Source: Musa acuminata AAA Group (taxonomy: Eukaryota; Streptophyta; Magnoliopsida; Zingiberales; Musaceae). Taken from it: DNA of 64,000 nucleotides. The DNA is taken from assembly GCF_036884655.1 (NCBI RefSeq), contig NC_088340.1:5415501-5479500 (forward strand), in the 5' to 3' direction. Position numbers and translations under genes: made by a program. Shown here piece after piece: positions 63,622 through 64,000 of this stretch (position 1 is the first letter of the stretch; each line of letters starts with the position of its first letter). The notes under the pieces were generated by a model. The model did no database searches. It was given only the letters and a program-made list of their open reading frames with translations, and was not told the DNA's origin.

Positions 63622-64000
63622 GTTAATTATTTTACCTTATTTTAGAAATTTCTCATAATATCATTTAATTTCCAAACCCAATCATTATGATTTGCGACAA
63701 CTGAATCTTGAGAGAAGAAACCTTTGGTTGGCATGATGCCATGTGGTTGAGATTCTTAACACCATATAATCCAACAAAATCTCCTCATCAATCATATTCC
63801 ACTCACTGTTCCATGTTTTGGAGCTTAGTCATCATTTTCTAAGATTTTAGATTCGAATCTCATCTCTCATAAAATAAATAAATAAAAATCTGAGAGAATA
63901 AAGGCATGTAAGATGGCCTTAGCTTCCCTCCGTAAGCACATTATCCATGAAACTTTGGAATATTTTGCAGCAAAATTGAGGTCCTCAGCTTCAAATTTCT
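62758..64000. other. NOC2 3' flank
   Basis: The NOC2 3' UTR is followed by AT-rich DNA with no recognised gene up to the right edge. Confidence 0.5.
63528..63616. repeat. Compound (CT)n(TA)n microsatellite
   Basis: About 42 bases of CT repeat pass directly into about 48 bases of TA repeat. Confidence 0.98.

Noticed and set aside
1..64000. CRISPR arrays, rRNA, tRNA or bacterial operons
   Set aside because: Regular spacer-repeat arrays, rRNA cores and tRNA cloverleaf-like blocks were looked for by eye and not seen; the sequence is plant nuclear DNA. A covariance-model scan would be decisive for tRNAs and small RNAs.

Overview
The window looks like nuclear DNA of a monocot plant, most plausibly Musaceae (banana family). 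The support is intron-rich plant genes with AT-rich introns, GC-rich third codon positions in the cytochrome P450 and ketoacyl-CoA synthase genes, many (CT)n and (TA)n tracts, and layered LTR retrotransposon debris. The family assignment is inference; the plant and monocot character is much firmer. No bacterial operon, CRISPR array, rRNA gene or tRNA gene was seen.

Five protein-coding genes can be supported. (1) Minus strand, 12118 down past the left edge: SCY2, the SecY subunit of the second plastid Sec translocon; seven exons are visible and the 3' part is outside the window. (2) Minus strand, 24484 to 13515: RAD23, a UBL-UBA shuttle receptor for the proteasome and XPC partner, complete in 13 exons, with one 54-bp exon duplicated in frame by a recent tandem duplication. 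(3) Plus strand, 30169 to 32193: a complete five-exon CYP735A cytokinin trans-hydroxylase of 515 residues. (4) Minus strand, 39897 to 38398: an intronless 499-residue 3-ketoacyl-CoA synthase of the KCS6/CER6 type. (5) Plus strand, about 55364 to 62757: a NOC2-family 60S ribosome-assembly protein with 12 exons; its expected basic N-terminus was not found.

The space between genes is mostly transposon-derived. A decayed Ty1/copia pol lies at 25.9-27.6 kb. A gag-only Ty3-like LTR element (40730-45766, TSD AGGGG) carries a solo LTR (42373-43866, TSD ATATG) inserted in its gag, and a GC-rich tandem-repeat tract instead of pol. A U-box/ARM E3 ligase pseudogene is split by a reverse-oriented gag remnant at 48.4-50.4 kb. 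SCY2 introns hold a Mutator-type MITE with a perfect 9-bp TSD (6503-7115) and a Ty3 reverse-transcriptase relic (about 3.1-3.8 kb). A family of CGGTAC/GGTATAC-word repeats recurs in introns and intergenic DNA.

The five genes are independent single-copy loci that do not form one pathway: plastid protein import, ubiquitin shuttling, cytokinin side-chain hydroxylation, very-long-chain fatty-acid elongation and ribosome biogenesis. I found no convincing new multi-gene system. The most interesting points are the RAD23 exon duplication, the NAGNAG acceptors of the same gene, the nested LTR structure, the interrupted U-box pseudogene and the missing NOC2 N-terminus.
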